DNA of 64,000 nt from Pseudomonas fluorescens (lineage in GTDB: Bacteria; Pseudomonadota; Gammaproteobacteria; Pseudomonadales; Pseudomonadaceae), in contig NZ_CP015637.1 of NCBI RefSeq assembly GCF_001708445.1, positions 1,799,001 to 1,863,000 on the forward strand, given 5' to 3'. Shown here piece after piece: positions 44,725 to 54,605 of the stretch. Position numbers and translations under genes: made by a program. The notes under the pieces are model-generated. The model ran no database searches. It was not told the DNA's origin and worked only from the letters and a program-made list of their open reading frames with translations. Position 1 is the stretch's first letter; every line of letters starts with the position of its first letter.

Positions 44725-45615
44725 GTGGATTCTCGATTGAATGCCTTTCTTGAGCGTGCCGACGCTGTGCTCGCTCGCCTGGAACCCTTGTTACCCGCTC
44801 CGCGCCAAACCATCGACTGGAACCAGTGCCTCGCCGCCCGGTGGCAGCGTGACGGTCGCAGCGGCTTTTTGCTGCCCCTGGACGTGAGCCTGGACATGCG
44901 CTTGTCTGACTTGATCGGCGTCGACAAGCAGCGTGAACAACTGGCGCGCAACACCCAGCAGTTTCTCGACGGCTTGCCGGCCAACCATGCGTTGCTGTGG
45001 GGGTCGCGCGGCACCGGTAAATCGTCCATGGTGCGGGCCTTGCTCGCCCAGCACGCCAAGGCCGGCTTGCGCCTGATCGAGATCGAACGTGATCACCTGG
45101 CTGACCTGCCGCGCGTGGTCGAGCAATTGCTCAAGTTGCCGCAGCGTTTCATCCTGTTCTGCGATGATTTGTCGTTCGAGGCTGGCGAAGGCGACTACCG
45201 CGTACTCAAGAGCGTGCTCGACGGCTCCCTGGAGCAGGCCCCGGAGAACGTGTTGCTGTACGCCACGTCCAACCGTCGTCACCTGGTGCCGGAAAACCAG
45301 AGCGACAACGACAATTGGAAGCGCGTGGATGGCGAGCTGCACCCCAGTGAAGCGGTGGAAGACAAGATCGCCTTGTCCGACCGTTTTGGCCTGTGGTTGT
45401 CGTTCTACCCGTTTTCCCAGGAACACTTCCTTAACGTGGTCGAGCACTGGATCGGTGAGCTGGCGAACAAGGCCGGCTTGCCGTGGCAGCGCGATGAAGC
45501 CCTCGACATCCTCGCCGTACGCTGGGCCACCGGGCGTGGCAATCGCAACGGCCGGTGCGCGTATCAGTTCGCCCGTTACTGGGTGGGCCTTAAATTGCTG
45601 GAGCGTCAACCATGA
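44725..45615 (+). CDS. DUF815 family AAA-like ATPase
   Basis: A 296-residue P-loop ATPase of the DUF815 family. Walker A is LLWGSRGTGKSSMVRAL, Walker B is FILFCDDLSFE, and LYATSNRRHLVPE and DRFGLWLSFYPFSQEHFL are typical for the family. It starts at a GTG (44725) with AGAGGA six bases upstream. Its function is not known; the AAA-like core suggests a remodelling or loading activity. msrC overlaps its end by 4 bp. Confidence 0.9.
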   Translation: MDSRLNAFLERADAVLARLEPLLPAPRQTIDWNQCLAARWQRDGRSGFLLPLDVSLDMRLSDLIGVDKQREQLARNTQQFLDGLPANHALLWGSRGTGKSSMVRALLAQHAKAGLRLIEIERDHLADLPRVVEQLLKLPQRFILFCDDLSFEAGEGDYRVLKSVLDGSLEQAPENVLLYATSNRRHLVPENQSDNDNWKRVDGELHPSEAVEDKIALSDRFGLWLSFYPFSQEHFLNVVEHWIGELANKAGLPWQRDEALDILAVRWATGRGNRNGRCAYQFARYWVGLKLLERQP

Positions 45616-46094
45616 TCGATTTGCAACAGGCCGGTACCGGTCTGGATGGCTATGCCCTGTTGTGCGCGCAGCTGGAGTCGCTGCTGGCCGATGAGCGGGA
45701 TTTCATCGCCAATAGCGCGCAGTTTTCTGCGTTCTTGTTCAACCAGCTGGACGACCTGAACTGGGCCGGCTTTTACTTCAACCGCAATGATGAATTGGTG
45801 CTCGGCCCGTTCCAGGGCCAGATCGCCTGCGTGCGTATCCCCTTCGGTCGTGGCGTATGTGGGGCGGCCGCGGCAACGCGGCAAACCCAGCGAGTGGAAG
45901 ACGTGCACGCGTTCCCCGGGCATATCGCCTGTGACAGTGCCTCGAACAGTGAGCTGGTGGTGCCGCTGGTCAAGAACGGCCAACTGATTGGCGTCCTCGA
46001 CCTCGATAGCCCTTCGCTGGCCCGCTTTACCGTGCAGGACCAGGCCGGTATCGAACAGTTGGCGGCGATTTTCCTGCGGTTGACCGACTGCTGA
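45612..46094 (+). CDS. msrC: Free methionine-(R)-sulfoxide reductase (GAF domain)
   Basis: A 160-residue GAF-fold fRMsr (E. coli MsrC/YebR type) that reduces free L-methionine-R-sulfoxide. The three catalytic/resolving cysteines are Cys73, Cys83 and Cys107, with the same 10- and 24-residue spacing as the E. coli enzyme (84/94/118), in GRGVCGAAA and FPGHIACDSASNSE. VLDLDSP follows at the ligand site. It overlaps the DUF815 gene (ATGA), so the two are coupled. Confidence 0.94.
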   Translation: MIDLQQAGTGLDGYALLCAQLESLLADERDFIANSAQFSAFLFNQLDDLNWAGFYFNRNDELVLGPFQGQIACVRIPFGRGVCGAAAATRQTQRVEDVHAFPGHIACDSASNSELVVPLVKNGQLIGVLDLDSPSLARFTVQDQAGIEQLAAIFLRLTDC

Positions 46095-46102
46095 TAGGTG
46101 GC

Positions 46103-46134
46103 GGCAGGCGCGAGCGGTCAAGCTCGCGTCTGCC
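46103..46134. terminator. Hairpin between msrC and the BvgS-like gene
   Basis: GGCAGGCGCGAGC and GCTCGCGTCTGCC form a 13-bp stem with one G-T-type mismatch around GGTCAA, between convergent stops. It has no clear T run. Confidence 0.6.
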
Positions 46135-49100
46135 TATCCCGATGAATTCAGGCTGTTGAGCTGCATGTGCAGCATTCTCTCCATTTCCAGCATGCATTTC
46201 TCCAGGGCCTTGATACCGGTTTCGATCACGCGGTGGTCATCGCCTCGGGCGCATGCCTGTTCCAGCGCTTCGCACTGACCGGCCAGCCCGACGGCCTGCA
46301 CGATGCGGGCGGCGCCCTTGATCTTGTGGGCTTGCTCGATGATGTCCTGGGGCGAGGCCTGTCGAACCAACATCGCGACGAGTTCCTGGCGGTCATGGGC
46401 GCTGCTGCTCAATAACTCCTCAAGTAGGCGTCGACTCAACTGTGGGTCGCCTCCCGTCAGGGCATCGAGGCTGGTGAGGTCCAGCTGCATGGCCGGCCGT
46501 TGTGGCTCGATCTGCGCCAGTTGCCGCTCCAATGCCGTGAGGCTGATGGGCTTGAACAGGCAATCATTCATGCCCGCTTCGGCGCAGCGCAGTTTCTCTT
46601 CGGGCTGGGCATTGGCGGTAAAGCCCAGCACGACACAAGCGGGCAGTTGCTCTCGCTGCTCATATTCGCGGATCGAGCGGCAGAGCTCATAGCCGTTCAT
46701 GATCGGCATGTTGCAGTCGGCGATGACCAGGTCGAAGTGTTCCTGGCGCCAGGCCTGGAACCCGGCCGCGCCGTGCTGGGCGGCGGTGAACTGATGGCCG
46801 AGGTAACCGAGTTGCTGGCACATCAGCAGGCGGTTTGCGGGGTGATCGTCCACCACCAGCACATTGAGCACCGGCGCCGGTGCCGCTGCTATGGGCTTGG
46901 ATTCGTCCGCGGCCTCGACCGGCAGCAGGCGGTTCATCTTCAGGCTGACATGCACTTGGGTGCCCACCATCGGCACGCTGCTCAGGCTCAGTTGCCCGCC
47001 CATCATTGAACACAGGCTACGGCAGATGACCAGCCCAAGACCCGCGCCACTCCTGGCCAAGTGGCCGGAATTGTCGGCCTGGGCGAAGGGCTCGAACAGG
47101 CGTAGCTGGTCGTCCCGGCTGATGCCGATGCCGGTGTCCTCGACCACCAGCTTGAGCTCGACCTGCTGGGGCATTTCGGTGGCTTGAACGTCCACCTTGA
47201 TCTTTACCTGGCCACGTTCGGTGAATTTGATTGCATTGCTCACCAGGTTGGACAGCACCTGCTTGAAGCGCAGTGGGTCGATCAGCACATCGGTGTCTTC
47301 GAGTTCAGGCTTGAACTCCAGCAACAGACTCAAGGTTTTCTGACGCGCCAGGCCGTCGAACACGCGGACCACCGATTCGATCACTTCCTTCAGGTTGACC
47401 CGCTCGGGGGCCAGGCTCAAGCGGCCGGATTCGATGCGCGCGATGTCGAGGATGTCGCCGATCAGCTCCAGCAAGTCCTTGGCCGAGTTGTAGGCGACCT
47501 CGATGGCCGGTCGATCGAGGTGACCCTGGTCGGCGCGCTTGAGGGTCAGCTCCAGCATGCCGATCACCGCGTTCATCGGCGTGCGGATTTCGTGGCTCAT
47601 GGTCGCCAGAAACGTGCTTTTGGCCCGGTTGGCCTCGTCGGCCTGCTCCTTGGCGGCGCGTAGTTCATCGAACAGTTGGCGCCGTTCGCTGATGTCGATC
47701 CAGCCACCGATAATGCCTTGCACCTCACCGGTTGAGTCGCGGTAGGGCAGGATCCAGTGGTAGATCGTCAGTTTTTTTCCACGGATGTGCAGCGGGCGAT
47801 CCAGGATCATTGGGTCGCCCTGTGCCACGACGCGCAAATAGTCCGCATGGTATTGCGCGGCCTCCGTTTCCAGCGCCGTACCGATCTGCACCACACTTTT
47901 GCCGATCACGTCCTCGCGCTTGGCGTCGAACACCTGCAGGTAGCTGTCGTTGCAGGTCTGCAGCAGGCCGTTGCGGTCGCGTACATAAATCGGGTGGGGC
48001 GTTTCGTTGACCAGCGCGCGCATGAACTCGAACTGATCGTTAAGGGCGCGCTCAGCCATTTGGCGGTGCTTGATCTGGCGACGCATGTAGGCGTTCCAGG
48101 TCAGGGAAATCAATAGCAGCAAGCCGGTGCCGATGATGATCTGGGCGATCAAGTGGTGGTAATTGCGCCAGTAGCTGTCGGAGGCCGCGGTGTAGCCCCG
48201 CCAGCGACTGTTGATCACGCCCAGTTCATCCGGGGCGATACTCAGCAGGGCCTTGTCGAGGATTGAACTCAGTTCGGTGGCATGGCGTGAGGTCGCCAGG
48301 GAAAAGGTGGCCGGAAGAGTGCCGATGCTGGTGCTGATTTGCAGTTTGTCCTGGAACATCGGCGATGACAGGAAATAGTTGGCGATCACCAACGAATTCA
48401 CCGCACCCTCCACCTGGCCCTGGGCGAGCAGCTCCGAGGCTTTGAAGGTGTCACTGGTCTCCACCAGGCGGATCAGTGGAAAGTCCCTGCGCAGGACCGC
48501 ATGCAGCGGGTTGCCCTGGGTAATCGCCAGGCGCTTGCCTGCCATCTGCTCCAGGTTCGAGGGGGCGCCGGGCTCTTTGCGTGTCAGCAGCACGTAGGAG
48601 TTTTCCAGGTAGGGCCGGCTGAAATCCAGTTGCGCTTCCCGTTCGACACTGGGCGTCATGGCCCCGATGATGTCGGCGTCGTGGTTGCTGACCTGTTCGA
48701 TCATCGCGTGCACATCCCGCCCGCGCTGGATCTCGAAGCGCAGGCCGGTGCGCAGGCGGATCAGCTCCAGGAGGTCGGCGGTAATGCCGCGAAAATTGCC
48801 GTCCGCGTCGAAAAAGGTCAGGGGCGCGAAGGTTTCGTTCACCAGCACTTTCACCACGGGATGCTCTTTGAGCCAGCGCTCCTCGCGCGGGGTCAATTGC
48901 AGTTTCTTGTCGGTCAGCAAAATATCGCTGCCGGCGCTCCAGCGCTTGGCGATGCTCTCGCGTTCGTTGGTGGGCACGGCCGCCAGCACTGCGTTCACAA
49001 TGCCCAGCAACACGTGCTGGTCTCGGCGCAGGGCAAAACTGAAGCCATAGGCTTCATGTTTGCCGAAGTTGGCCATGTGAATGTTCTTCAGGTAGCCCTT

Positions 49101-49769
49101 GTTGATCATGTAGTGGGTCGAGATGGTATCGCCGAGAAACACGTCTGCCTGGTCGAACGCCACCGCATTCAGGGCATTTTGATAAGAGGGATAGGTGCTG
49201 ATGATTGCATCGGGGTACAGCTTCTCCACTTCGCTCAGGGGCAGGTAATGGTAGACCAGGCTCAGGCGCAGCCCAGCCAGGGCCTCGCTGAGGCTGCGTG
49301 TCTCACCCTCCCGAGTGACCAGCACCGGTTGATCCACGGCATAGGGGGCTGATAGGACCAGGTTCGGATTCGCGGCCTCGAAGCCGTTGGAGGAGCCCAA
49401 CAAGTCAATCTCGCCTGCTTCGAGGGCCTGGATGGACTTTTCCCGTGACGGGTAGCGCATCACCTTGATCGGCAAGTCCAGCGCTTTGGCCAGCAACCCG
49501 GCGTAGTCGGCAGTCAGCCCTTCGTAGTCGCGACCACTGGAGGTGAGGTCGAAGGGCGGGTAGTCAGGTGCCGCAGTGCCTAACACCAGTTCGCGTTTGT
49601 TCTGTAGCCACTGCCGCTGGGCAGTGTCCAGTTGGGAGTCCAGTTGAACGCCGACTGCGCGACTCAACAAGGTGAAGTGTTCCGGTTCTGTTTGAACGGC
49701 GAGCACGGCGGTGCTCAAGCACATGCCTGCGCTCAATATGATCAAATAGTCCTTTATACGCCTGGGCAT
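46134..49769 (-). CDS. BvgS/EvgS-like unorthodox hybrid sensor kinase
   Basis: A very large sensor (about 1211 residues) with a signal peptide, two periplasmic SBP_bac_3 (venus-flytrap) domains (about 45-275 and 295-520), a TM near 540, PAS (about 580-700, HPIYVRDRNGLLQ), HisKA (TMSHEIRTPMNA), HATPase (DTGIGISRD, GAGLGLVICR), receiver (IADCNMPIMNGYE) and a C-terminal Hpt (EQAHKIKGAARI). This allows a His-Asp-His-Asp relay. A GTG at 49781 overlapping the regulator stop is an alternative start. It is paired with the BvgA-like regulator just upstream. Confidence 0.93.
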   Translation of the reverse strand: MPRRIKDYLIILSAGMCLSTAVLAVQTEPEHFTLLSRAVGVQLDSQLDTAQRQWLQNKRELVLGTAAPDYPPFDLTSSGRDYEGLTADYAGLLAKALDLPIKVMRYPSREKSIQALEAGEIDLLGSSNGFEAANPNLVLSAPYAVDQPVLVTREGETRSLSEALAGLRLSLVYHYLPLSEVEKLYPDAIISTYPSYQNALNAVAFDQADVFLGDTISTHYMINKGYLKNIHMANFGKHEAYGFSFALRRDQHVLLGIVNAVLAAVPTNERESIAKRWSAGSDILLTDKKLQLTPREERWLKEHPVVKVLVNETFAPLTFFDADGNFRGITADLLELIRLRTGLRFEIQRGRDVHAMIEQVSNHDADIIGAMTPSVEREAQLDFSRPYLENSYVLLTRKEPGAPSNLEQMAGKRLAITQGNPLHAVLRRDFPLIRLVETSDTFKASELLAQGQVEGAVNSLVIANYFLSSPMFQDKLQISTSIGTLPATFSLATSRHATELSSILDKALLSIAPDELGVINSRWRGYTAASDSYWRNYHHLIAQIIIGTGLLLLISLTWNAYMRRQIKHRQMAERALNDQFEFMRALVNETPHPIYVRDRNGLLQTCNDSYLQVFDAKREDVIGKSVVQIGTALETEAAQYHADYLRVVAQGDPMILDRPLHIRGKKLTIYHWILPYRDSTGEVQGIIGGWIDISERRQLFDELRAAKEQADEANRAKSTFLATMSHEIRTPMNAVIGMLELTLKRADQGHLDRPAIEVAYNSAKDLLELIGDILDIARIESGRLSLAPERVNLKEVIESVVRVFDGLARQKTLSLLLEFKPELEDTDVLIDPLRFKQVLSNLVSNAIKFTERGQVKIKVDVQATEMPQQVELKLVVEDTGIGISRDDQLRLFEPFAQADNSGHLARSGAGLGLVICRSLCSMMGGQLSLSSVPMVGTQVHVSLKMNRLLPVEAADESKPIAAAPAPVLNVLVVDDHPANRLLMCQQLGYLGHQFTAAQHGAAGFQAWRQEHFDLVIADCNMPIMNGYELCRSIREYEQREQLPACVVLGFTANAQPEEKLRCAEAGMNDCLFKPISLTALERQLAQIEPQRPAMQLDLTSLDALTGGDPQLSRRLLEELLSSSAHDRQELVAMLVRQASPQDIIEQAHKIKGAARIVQAVGLAGQCEALEQACARGDDHRVIETGIKALEKCMLEMERMLHMQLNSLNSSG

Positions 49770-49777
49770 CCGCTTTC

Positions 49778-50401
49778 TCACACTAGCGCGTTTCGTTTTG
49801 CCAACTCGATAAGTTCTACCAAGGACTTGGCTTTGAGTTTTTGCATAAGCCTCTTTTTATAGGTGCTGACGGTCTTGTTACTTAGAAACATGCCTTTGGC
49901 GATTTCTTTATTGGTGCGGCCTTGTGCAAAAAGTTGCAAAACCATTAATTCCCGGTCATTAACGGCCTTGAACAGTTCCAGCTCTTCGGAATTACCTTCC
50001 GAGCCGCAAGCGTTCAATGCCTGGCTCGGGAAATAGTTATAACCCGATAATACCGCGCGAATCGCACTCAGCAATTCACTCAGGTCGCCCTCCTTGCACA
50101 CATAGCCGTCGGCGCCAGAGCGCATACAGCGGGTGGCAAACAGGGTTGGGCATTGTGCCGTCAGGATGAGGGTTTTCATCGGGGTGTTCATGGCGTTGAA
50201 GCGACAGAGTACTTCGAGGCCATCAAGTTTCGGAATACTGATATCCAGAATGATCAAATCCGGAAGGCATTCGCGAACCATTTGTATCGCATCACAACCA
50301 TTATCCGTTTCGCCGACGACCTTATAACCTTCATGTTCCAACAACATTCGAATCGCCAGCCTGATAACAGGGTGGTCATCGATGATGAAAACTGTGTTCA
50401 T
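49778..50401 (-). CDS. LuxR-type response regulator (BvgA/EvgA-like)
   Basis: A 207-residue NarL/FixJ-type regulator. The receiver has the acidic pair FIIDDHPV, phospho-Asp53 in LIILDISIPKLDG, and Thr and Lys in LILTAQ and YVCKEGD; the LuxR HTH is NDRELMVLQLFAQGRTNKEIAKGMFLSNKTVSTYKKRL. It is the natural partner of the BvgS-like kinase downstream, with which it overlaps or abuts (stop at 49778). The ATG at 50401 gives MNTVFIIDDH. Target genes are unknown. Confidence 0.94.
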   Translation of the reverse strand: MNTVFIIDDHPVIRLAIRMLLEHEGYKVVGETDNGCDAIQMVRECLPDLIILDISIPKLDGLEVLCRFNAMNTPMKTLILTAQCPTLFATRCMRSGADGYVCKEGDLSELLSAIRAVLSGYNYFPSQALNACGSEGNSEELELFKAVNDRELMVLQLFAQGRTNKEIAKGMFLSNKTVSTYKKRLMQKLKAKSLVELIELAKRNALV

Positions 50402-50642
50402 AATCACATTCCATGCAAGTGCAAATAAAGCGGGCACATTAGCTCAGAAGCTGAGGAAGGAGCATGAAGCTCAAGGGGAATAGGTACAAAACAGGAAAAA
50501 TCCTACATTAAAAAAGGTATCGTCTTACGAGTTGCTGAGGCTTTGTGGGTGTTTGTGTCTGAGCATGGGGAGCGACGGGGCTCCTGTCGCTGCCAATGTT
50601 TTAGTAGCCGGGTTGTTGTAAGTTTTTCTTATATGAACATGT

Positions 50643-51044
50643 TTAGATTCCTACATTTAGAGTGGCGGGTATCAAGTCGATCAGTTCGTCGCGGTTTAAC
50701 GGCTTTGCCAAGTAACCCAGCAATGGCAAGTTACGTTGCAGGGCTTGGGTATTCAGGTTTTCCAGTTCGAGTGCGGGCAAGCCGCTGAGCAAGATGGCTC
50801 CCACGATAAAACCTCCGCGACTGGCGATTTCGACCAACTCCAGCCCTGGCAGGTCGGGCAGGCATTGGTCGCACAGCATCAGGTCGAAGGGCTGTTCGCA
50901 CTGCGTCATCAGCCGGATCGCCTGTTCGGCGTTTTCAGCCAGGGTCAACCGGTCGAAACCGAAGCTGTTGAGCAGGCACTGGGTCGCCAGCAGCTGAAAA
51001 GGGTGATCCTCCACCAACAGGAGGCGAAGGCGATATCTAGGCAT
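50643..51044 (-). CDS. Stand-alone receiver-domain protein
   Basis: A 133-residue single CheY-like receiver. It has VEDHPFQLLATQCLLN, phospho-Asp59 in DLMLCDQCLPDLPG, and the conserved Lys in YLAKPLNRDELIDLI, with no output domain. It lies 240 bp from the BvgA-like regulator on the same strand, so it may be a phosphate sink or branch of the BvgS-like relay, as in Roc-type systems where a receiver protein competes with the DNA-binding regulator. That role is inference. Confidence 0.88.
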   Translation of the reverse strand: MPRYRLRLLLVEDHPFQLLATQCLLNSFGFDRLTLAENAEQAIRLMTQCEQPFDLMLCDQCLPDLPGLELVEIASRGGFIVGAILLSGLPALELENLNTQALQRNLPLLGYLAKPLNRDELIDLIPATLNVGI

Positions 51045-51217
51045 AAGAAGGGCACACGGTGAGTCAAGCGGCGATTGGGCGGGGCGTAGGAACGTCTCGC
51101 CATGCCCCCTAAGAGGGTGCGTGATTATTCATCGGCGGTTTGTACGAATTCGATCAGGCCGCTCTGTTCCCATCGTAGGGAGATTCTTTTCAGGGAACAG
51201 ACGCGTGATCGAAAACA

Positions 51218-52549
51218 TTATTGAGGGCTTGAGCGCCCGGTCATTTCCCGCGCCATCTCAGTGGCGTAGCTGTCGGTCATGCCGGCGATGAAGTCAATCA
51301 TTCGCAGGAACGAGGCGTGCAGCGACCAGGCCGGATCCGGTGCGCTATTGCCGAGCAGATCGAGGATGCGTCGGTTCTTGAACGACGGCGTGCGCCCGCC
51401 ATGTTGCTCAAGGGCTGCACCACAGAAGGCGTTGAGGAGAATTTCCAGCGTGGTGTAGGCGCCGATTTCATGCAGGGTCTTGCGCTTGTCCTGGAAGATC
51501 TTCTTGCGCGCCATGTCTTTGGCATCCAACACACAACGCTTGGCGGGGCCGTGCATATGCTCGACCAAGTCACCAGGCAGCATGCCGGCCAGCAGGGCGT
51601 CCTGCTGTTCGACAAAGGCCCGCGCCGCCGCATTGGTCAGGTGTTCGATGGCCTTGCCGCGCAGGATCGCCAGTTTGCGTCGGCGCGAATCCTGGGCGCC
51701 GAGTTGCCGATAGGTCTGCGGCAGGTCGTCGCCCACCAGGTCGAGGAGCAGCGACTCGACCTCGGCGTATTGCAGCAAGTCCATTTCCAGGCCGTCTTCC
51801 AGGTCGATCAAGGCGTAGCAGATGTCGTCCGCCGCTTCCATGAGGTACACCAGCGGGTGGCGGGCCCAACGTTGTTCTTCGAGTTGCGGCAGGCCGAGCT
51901 TGTGGGCGATCTGTTCGAGGATCGGCAGTTCGCTTTGATAGCAGCCGAACTTGTGCTTCTTGTAGCCCAACGAGTCCGCGTGGCGCGCGGTCCAGGGGTA
52001 TTTCAGGTAAGTGCCCAACGTGGCGTAGGTCAGCCGGGTACCGCCGTCGAACTGGTGGTATTCCAGCTGCGTGAGTACCCGAAAGCCCTGGGCGTTGCCT
52101 TCGAAATTGAGGAAGTCGTTGCGCTCGGCCGTGCTCATGTCGTCCAGCCAGCCGCGCCCGGCCGCCTGCTGGAACCAATGGCGAATCGCATCTTCGCCCG
52201 AATGCCCGAACGGCGGGTTGCCGATGTCATGGGCCAGGCAGGCTGATTGCACCACCATGCCCAGGTCGCTCGGGTCGCACCAGTCGGGCAGGGCGCTGCG
52301 TAGCGTTTCGCCCACGCGCATGCCCAGTGACCGTCCGACGCAGCTGACTTCCAGTGAATGGGTCAGGCGCGTGTGGATATGGTCGTTGCTCGACACAGGG
52401 TGCACTTGGGTCTTGCGGCCCAGGCGGCGAAACGCGCCGGAGAAAATGATGCGGTCGTGGTCTTTGTGAAACGGGCTGCGGCCCAGTTCTTCCGGGCTGT
52501 GCAGCGGTTTACCAAGACGTTCGCGGGTCAGCAGGGTGGGCCAATCCAA
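51218..52549 (-). CDS. dgt: Deoxyguanosinetriphosphate triphosphohydrolase-like protein
   Basis: A 443-residue HD-domain dNTP triphosphohydrolase of the Dgt family. Metal ligands appear in [12 protein letters not shown] and [16 protein letters not shown], and the start region [20 protein letters not shown] is diagnostic. It hydrolyses dNTPs to nucleoside and triphosphate, helping set dNTP pools. The TTG at 52549 with GGAGAG eight bases upstream is the chosen start; the frame is open further up. An EAL-protein gene lies just upstream on the same strand, about 70 bp away. Confidence 0.93.
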   Translation of the reverse strand: MDWPTLLTRERLGKPLHSPEELGRSPFHKDHDRIIFSGAFRRLGRKTQVHPVSSNDHIHTRLTHSLEVSCVGRSLGMRVGETLRSALPDWCDPSDLGMVVQSACLAHDIGNPPFGHSGEDAIRHWFQQAAGRGWLDDMSTAERNDFLNFEGNAQGFRVLTQLEYHQFDGGTRLTYATLGTYLKYPWTARHADSLGYKKHKFGCYQSELPILEQIAHKLGLPQLEEQRWARHPLVYLMEAADDICYALIDLEDGLEMDLLQYAEVESLLLDLVGDDLPQTYRQLGAQDSRRRKLAILRGKAIEHLTNAAARAFVEQQDALLAGMLPGDLVEHMHGPAKRCVLDAKDMARKKIFQDKRKTLHEIGAYTTLEILLNAFCGAALEQHGGRTPSFKNRRILDLLGNSAPDPAWSLHASFLRMIDFIAGMTDSYATEMAREMTGRSSPQ

Positions 52550-52620
52550 GGCGGGTACTCTCCGTGCGGTGAATGACCCGCCCAGCTTCCCGGTTCCGCC
52601 TTGGCGGGGCAAGTAAAAAT

Positions 52621-53784
52621 CTACAGGCCGGCCGCGTCGATATCGATCAACAGCAAGCGCTGGCCATTATCGAAGAATTGTCCGGCGGTCAGGCAATACT
52701 GGTTGGTGGTGGCATCGCGGTAGGTCGAGGACAGCGTCAGGCGCCGCTCCTCCCAGCCTTCAGCCAGCAGATGATAGAAGTATGGGCGCCACGACCAGTT
52801 GTGGCCCAGATAGCGGCTGTCGGCTTGCCAGGCGTCCTGGCGCCATTCGAAGTTGGGCGTCAGTTGGGTGCCATGGCGGTCGCATTGGTAAAAGCGCAAC
52901 AACCATGGATAGTCCGGCAGTTGCGGCAGCTGGCTCAGTGGCGCCTGGCCCTGGGCCCAGGCCTGCAGGATGCTCATCAGCTCGGCCAATTGCCGGCGCA
53001 GTTGCATGACGCGCCCGCGCTCCGCCAGTTTCTGCTGGACGTACGCGGCACGCAGTTGGGCAAAGCGCGGCACGAAGGCATCGGTGGCAAACCAGTCCAA
53101 CTGGGCCTGGGCGAACAGATAACCCTGCACATAACGCGAGCCACACTCCAGGGCGAAGCTCAACTGCGCCTCGGTTTCAACCCCCTCGGCGATGATCCAG
53201 CAGCCGGTTTTTTCCGCCATTTGCGCCAGGGCGCGCACCACTTCGCTGCTGGGGCCTCCGCGGGCGGCTTCCTGGAACAGGCGCATGTCCAGCTTGAGAA
53301 TGTCCGGCTGCAAGGCCAGTACCCGGTCGAGCTGGGAATAACCAGCGCCGAAGTCATCGATGGCAATGCGCGCGCCGGCCTCGCGATAGCGCGCCACCAC
53401 ATCGGCCAGGCGCTGGATATCGCCGCCCAGTTCAGTGATCTCGAACACGATACGGGCCGGGTCGACGTCATGGGCTTTGAGCTGTTGCAGGCTGGGCAAG
53501 GCCTGGCCGACGCGCAAGCGGTTGATCCAGCGCGGCGAGATGTTCAGGCTGAGGAACCAGTCCTGCGGCACCTCATGCAGGCGGCTCAAGGCGTTGTCAC
53601 GAATCTGCCGGTCCAGGCGACGCAATGCTCCGCCTGGGGTGCGCGGGTCGGCAAAGAGCGGGCCGACGGAGAGCAGGCGGCCATCAGCCTGGCGCAGGCG
53701 GCCGAGGGCCTCAACGCCGGCAATGCGTCCGGTGGCGGTGTCGATAAACGGCTGGAAGCAGGCGAGCGGTTGCCCGTCAATCAC
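52621..53784 (-). CDS. EAL-domain c-di-GMP phosphodiesterase with YkuI_C-like domain
   Basis: A 387-residue cytoplasmic protein. The EAL domain (about 1-245) keeps the catalytic set: EAL at 25-27, [35 protein letters not shown] and YVQGYLFA, so it should hydrolyse c-di-GMP. A linker helix leads to a C-terminal domain (about 285-387, [11 protein letters not shown] then [17 protein letters not shown]) similar to the PAS/Cache-like domain of B. subtilis YkuI. There is no TM. It starts at a GTG with an excellent AAGGAGG. It may sense a small ligand through the C-terminal domain. Confidence 0.92.
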   Translation of the reverse strand: MIDGQPLACFQPFIDTATGRIAGVEALGRLRQADGRLLSVGPLFADPRTPGGALRRLDRQIRDNALSRLHEVPQDWFLSLNISPRWINRLRVGQALPSLQQLKAHDVDPARIVFEITELGGDIQRLADVVARYREAGARIAIDDFGAGYSQLDRVLALQPDILKLDMRLFQEAARGGPSSEVVRALAQMAEKTGCWIIAEGVETEAQLSFALECGSRYVQGYLFAQAQLDWFATDAFVPRFAQLRAAYVQQKLAERGRVMQLRRQLAELMSILQAWAQGQAPLSQLPQLPDYPWLLRFYQCDRHGTQLTPNFEWRQDAWQADSRYLGHNWSWRPYFYHLLAEGWEERRLTLSSTYRDATTNQYCLTAGQFFDNGQRLLLIDIDAAGL

Positions 53785-53810
53785 GGGGCCTCCTTAAAAG
53801 CGTTGGCGAA

Positions 53811-53846
53811 AAAAGACCCGGCCCTCGCAGGAGGGCCGGGTCGTTT
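53811..53846. terminator. Terminator between small membrane operon and EAL gene
   Basis: GACCCGGCCCTC-GCAG-GAGGGCCGGGTC followed by GTTTC, and preceded by an A run on the other side, is a strong hairpin. It probably ends the 53.9-54.9 kb operon. Confidence 0.88.
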
Positions 53847-53874
53847 CTGTTTGCAAGAATGCAGCCAGCAGGGC

Positions 53875-54216
53875 TCAACCTTTGCGTGAAGCGCCTTGCA
53901 TGGCCAGTTTGATCAGTGGAATCAAGCCAGCGCCCAGTCGCACCAGGCGGGTCAGGCTACTGATGCTGCCGCCCTTGGCACCCTTGCCGGTAAAGAAGCC
54001 GATCAGCGTCACCGCCGCCACGCCCCACAGCGGCGCGTGCTTGATGCCGAGGCTGTCCTGCCAGTTATGACTCATGTTGCGCACCTTAGTCAGGGGCAGC
54101 ATCAGTTGCTGGGACTCGTGGCGGATTTCCTGGCGATGCATTTCCATGCGCAGGCGGATCAACGCCTTGCGCATTTCCCGACGGGTCGTGGAGGGCGGGA
54201 TTTCATTCAGGCTCAT
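53875..54216 (-). CDS. Hypothetical protein of the YqjD/YqjE-type operon
   Basis: A 113-residue protein. It has a charged helical N-terminus (TRREMRKALIRLRMEMHRQEIRHE), then a moderately hydrophobic Gly-rich segment (LWGVAAVTLIGFFTGKGAKGG) and a hydrophobic tail (LGAGLIPLIKLAMQG). Its ATG overlaps the stop of the holin-like gene by 4 bp, so it is the third gene of this operon and occupies the place of YqjK in enterobacteria. Probably membrane-associated; function unknown. Confidence 0.85.
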   Translation of the reverse strand: MSLNEIPPSTTRREMRKALIRLRMEMHRQEIRHESQQLMLPLTKVRNMSHNWQDSLGIKHAPLWGVAAVTLIGFFTGKGAKGGSISSLTRLVRLGAGLIPLIKLAMQGASRKG

Positions 54217-54602
54217 GGCAACAGGCGCTCCCGATCATTGGCCAGCTCTTCGAGCGTGGCGTGGAACGGCGTGGACTCATCGAACACCGCTGCTTTCAGG
54301 CGCACGCCGCAAAAGGCTGCCGCCAGGGTATAGAACACGCAGAGGCAGACGATCCCGGTCAGGCGGTAGCCGGTGTCCCACACCAGGATCATCACCAGGG
54401 TCGACAACCCCACCAGCAACAACAGGGCAAACACCAGCGCCAGGCCGGCAAACAGCAGCAGGCTGACCGTGCGCGCCTTCTGTTCCTGCAATTCGATACC
54501 AAACAGTTCGACATGGCTGTGCAGCAAGCCCAGTACAGCCGCACCCAGGCGCCGTGAGGTAGAACTTGGGCCCGTTGACGAGCCGGATTCGCCGATAGAC
54601 AT
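54213..54602 (-). CDS. YqjE-like (phage holin superfamily III) membrane protein
   Basis: A 129-residue protein with two central hydrophobic helices (TVSLLLFAGLALVFALLLLVG and GYRLTGIVCLCVFYTLAAAFCGV), preceded by LHSHVELFGIELQEQKAR, the typical start of the YqjE/Phage_holin_3_6 family. In E. coli this family sits with YqjD, a ribosome-associating inner-membrane protein. It is the middle gene of a three-gene operon. Confidence 0.9.
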   Translation of the reverse strand: MSIGESGSSTGPSSTSRRLGAAVLGLLHSHVELFGIELQEQKARTVSLLLFAGLALVFALLLLVGLSTLVMILVWDTGYRLTGIVCLCVFYTLAAAFCGVRLKAAVFDESTPFHATLEELANDRERLLP

Positions 54603-54605
54603 GAT

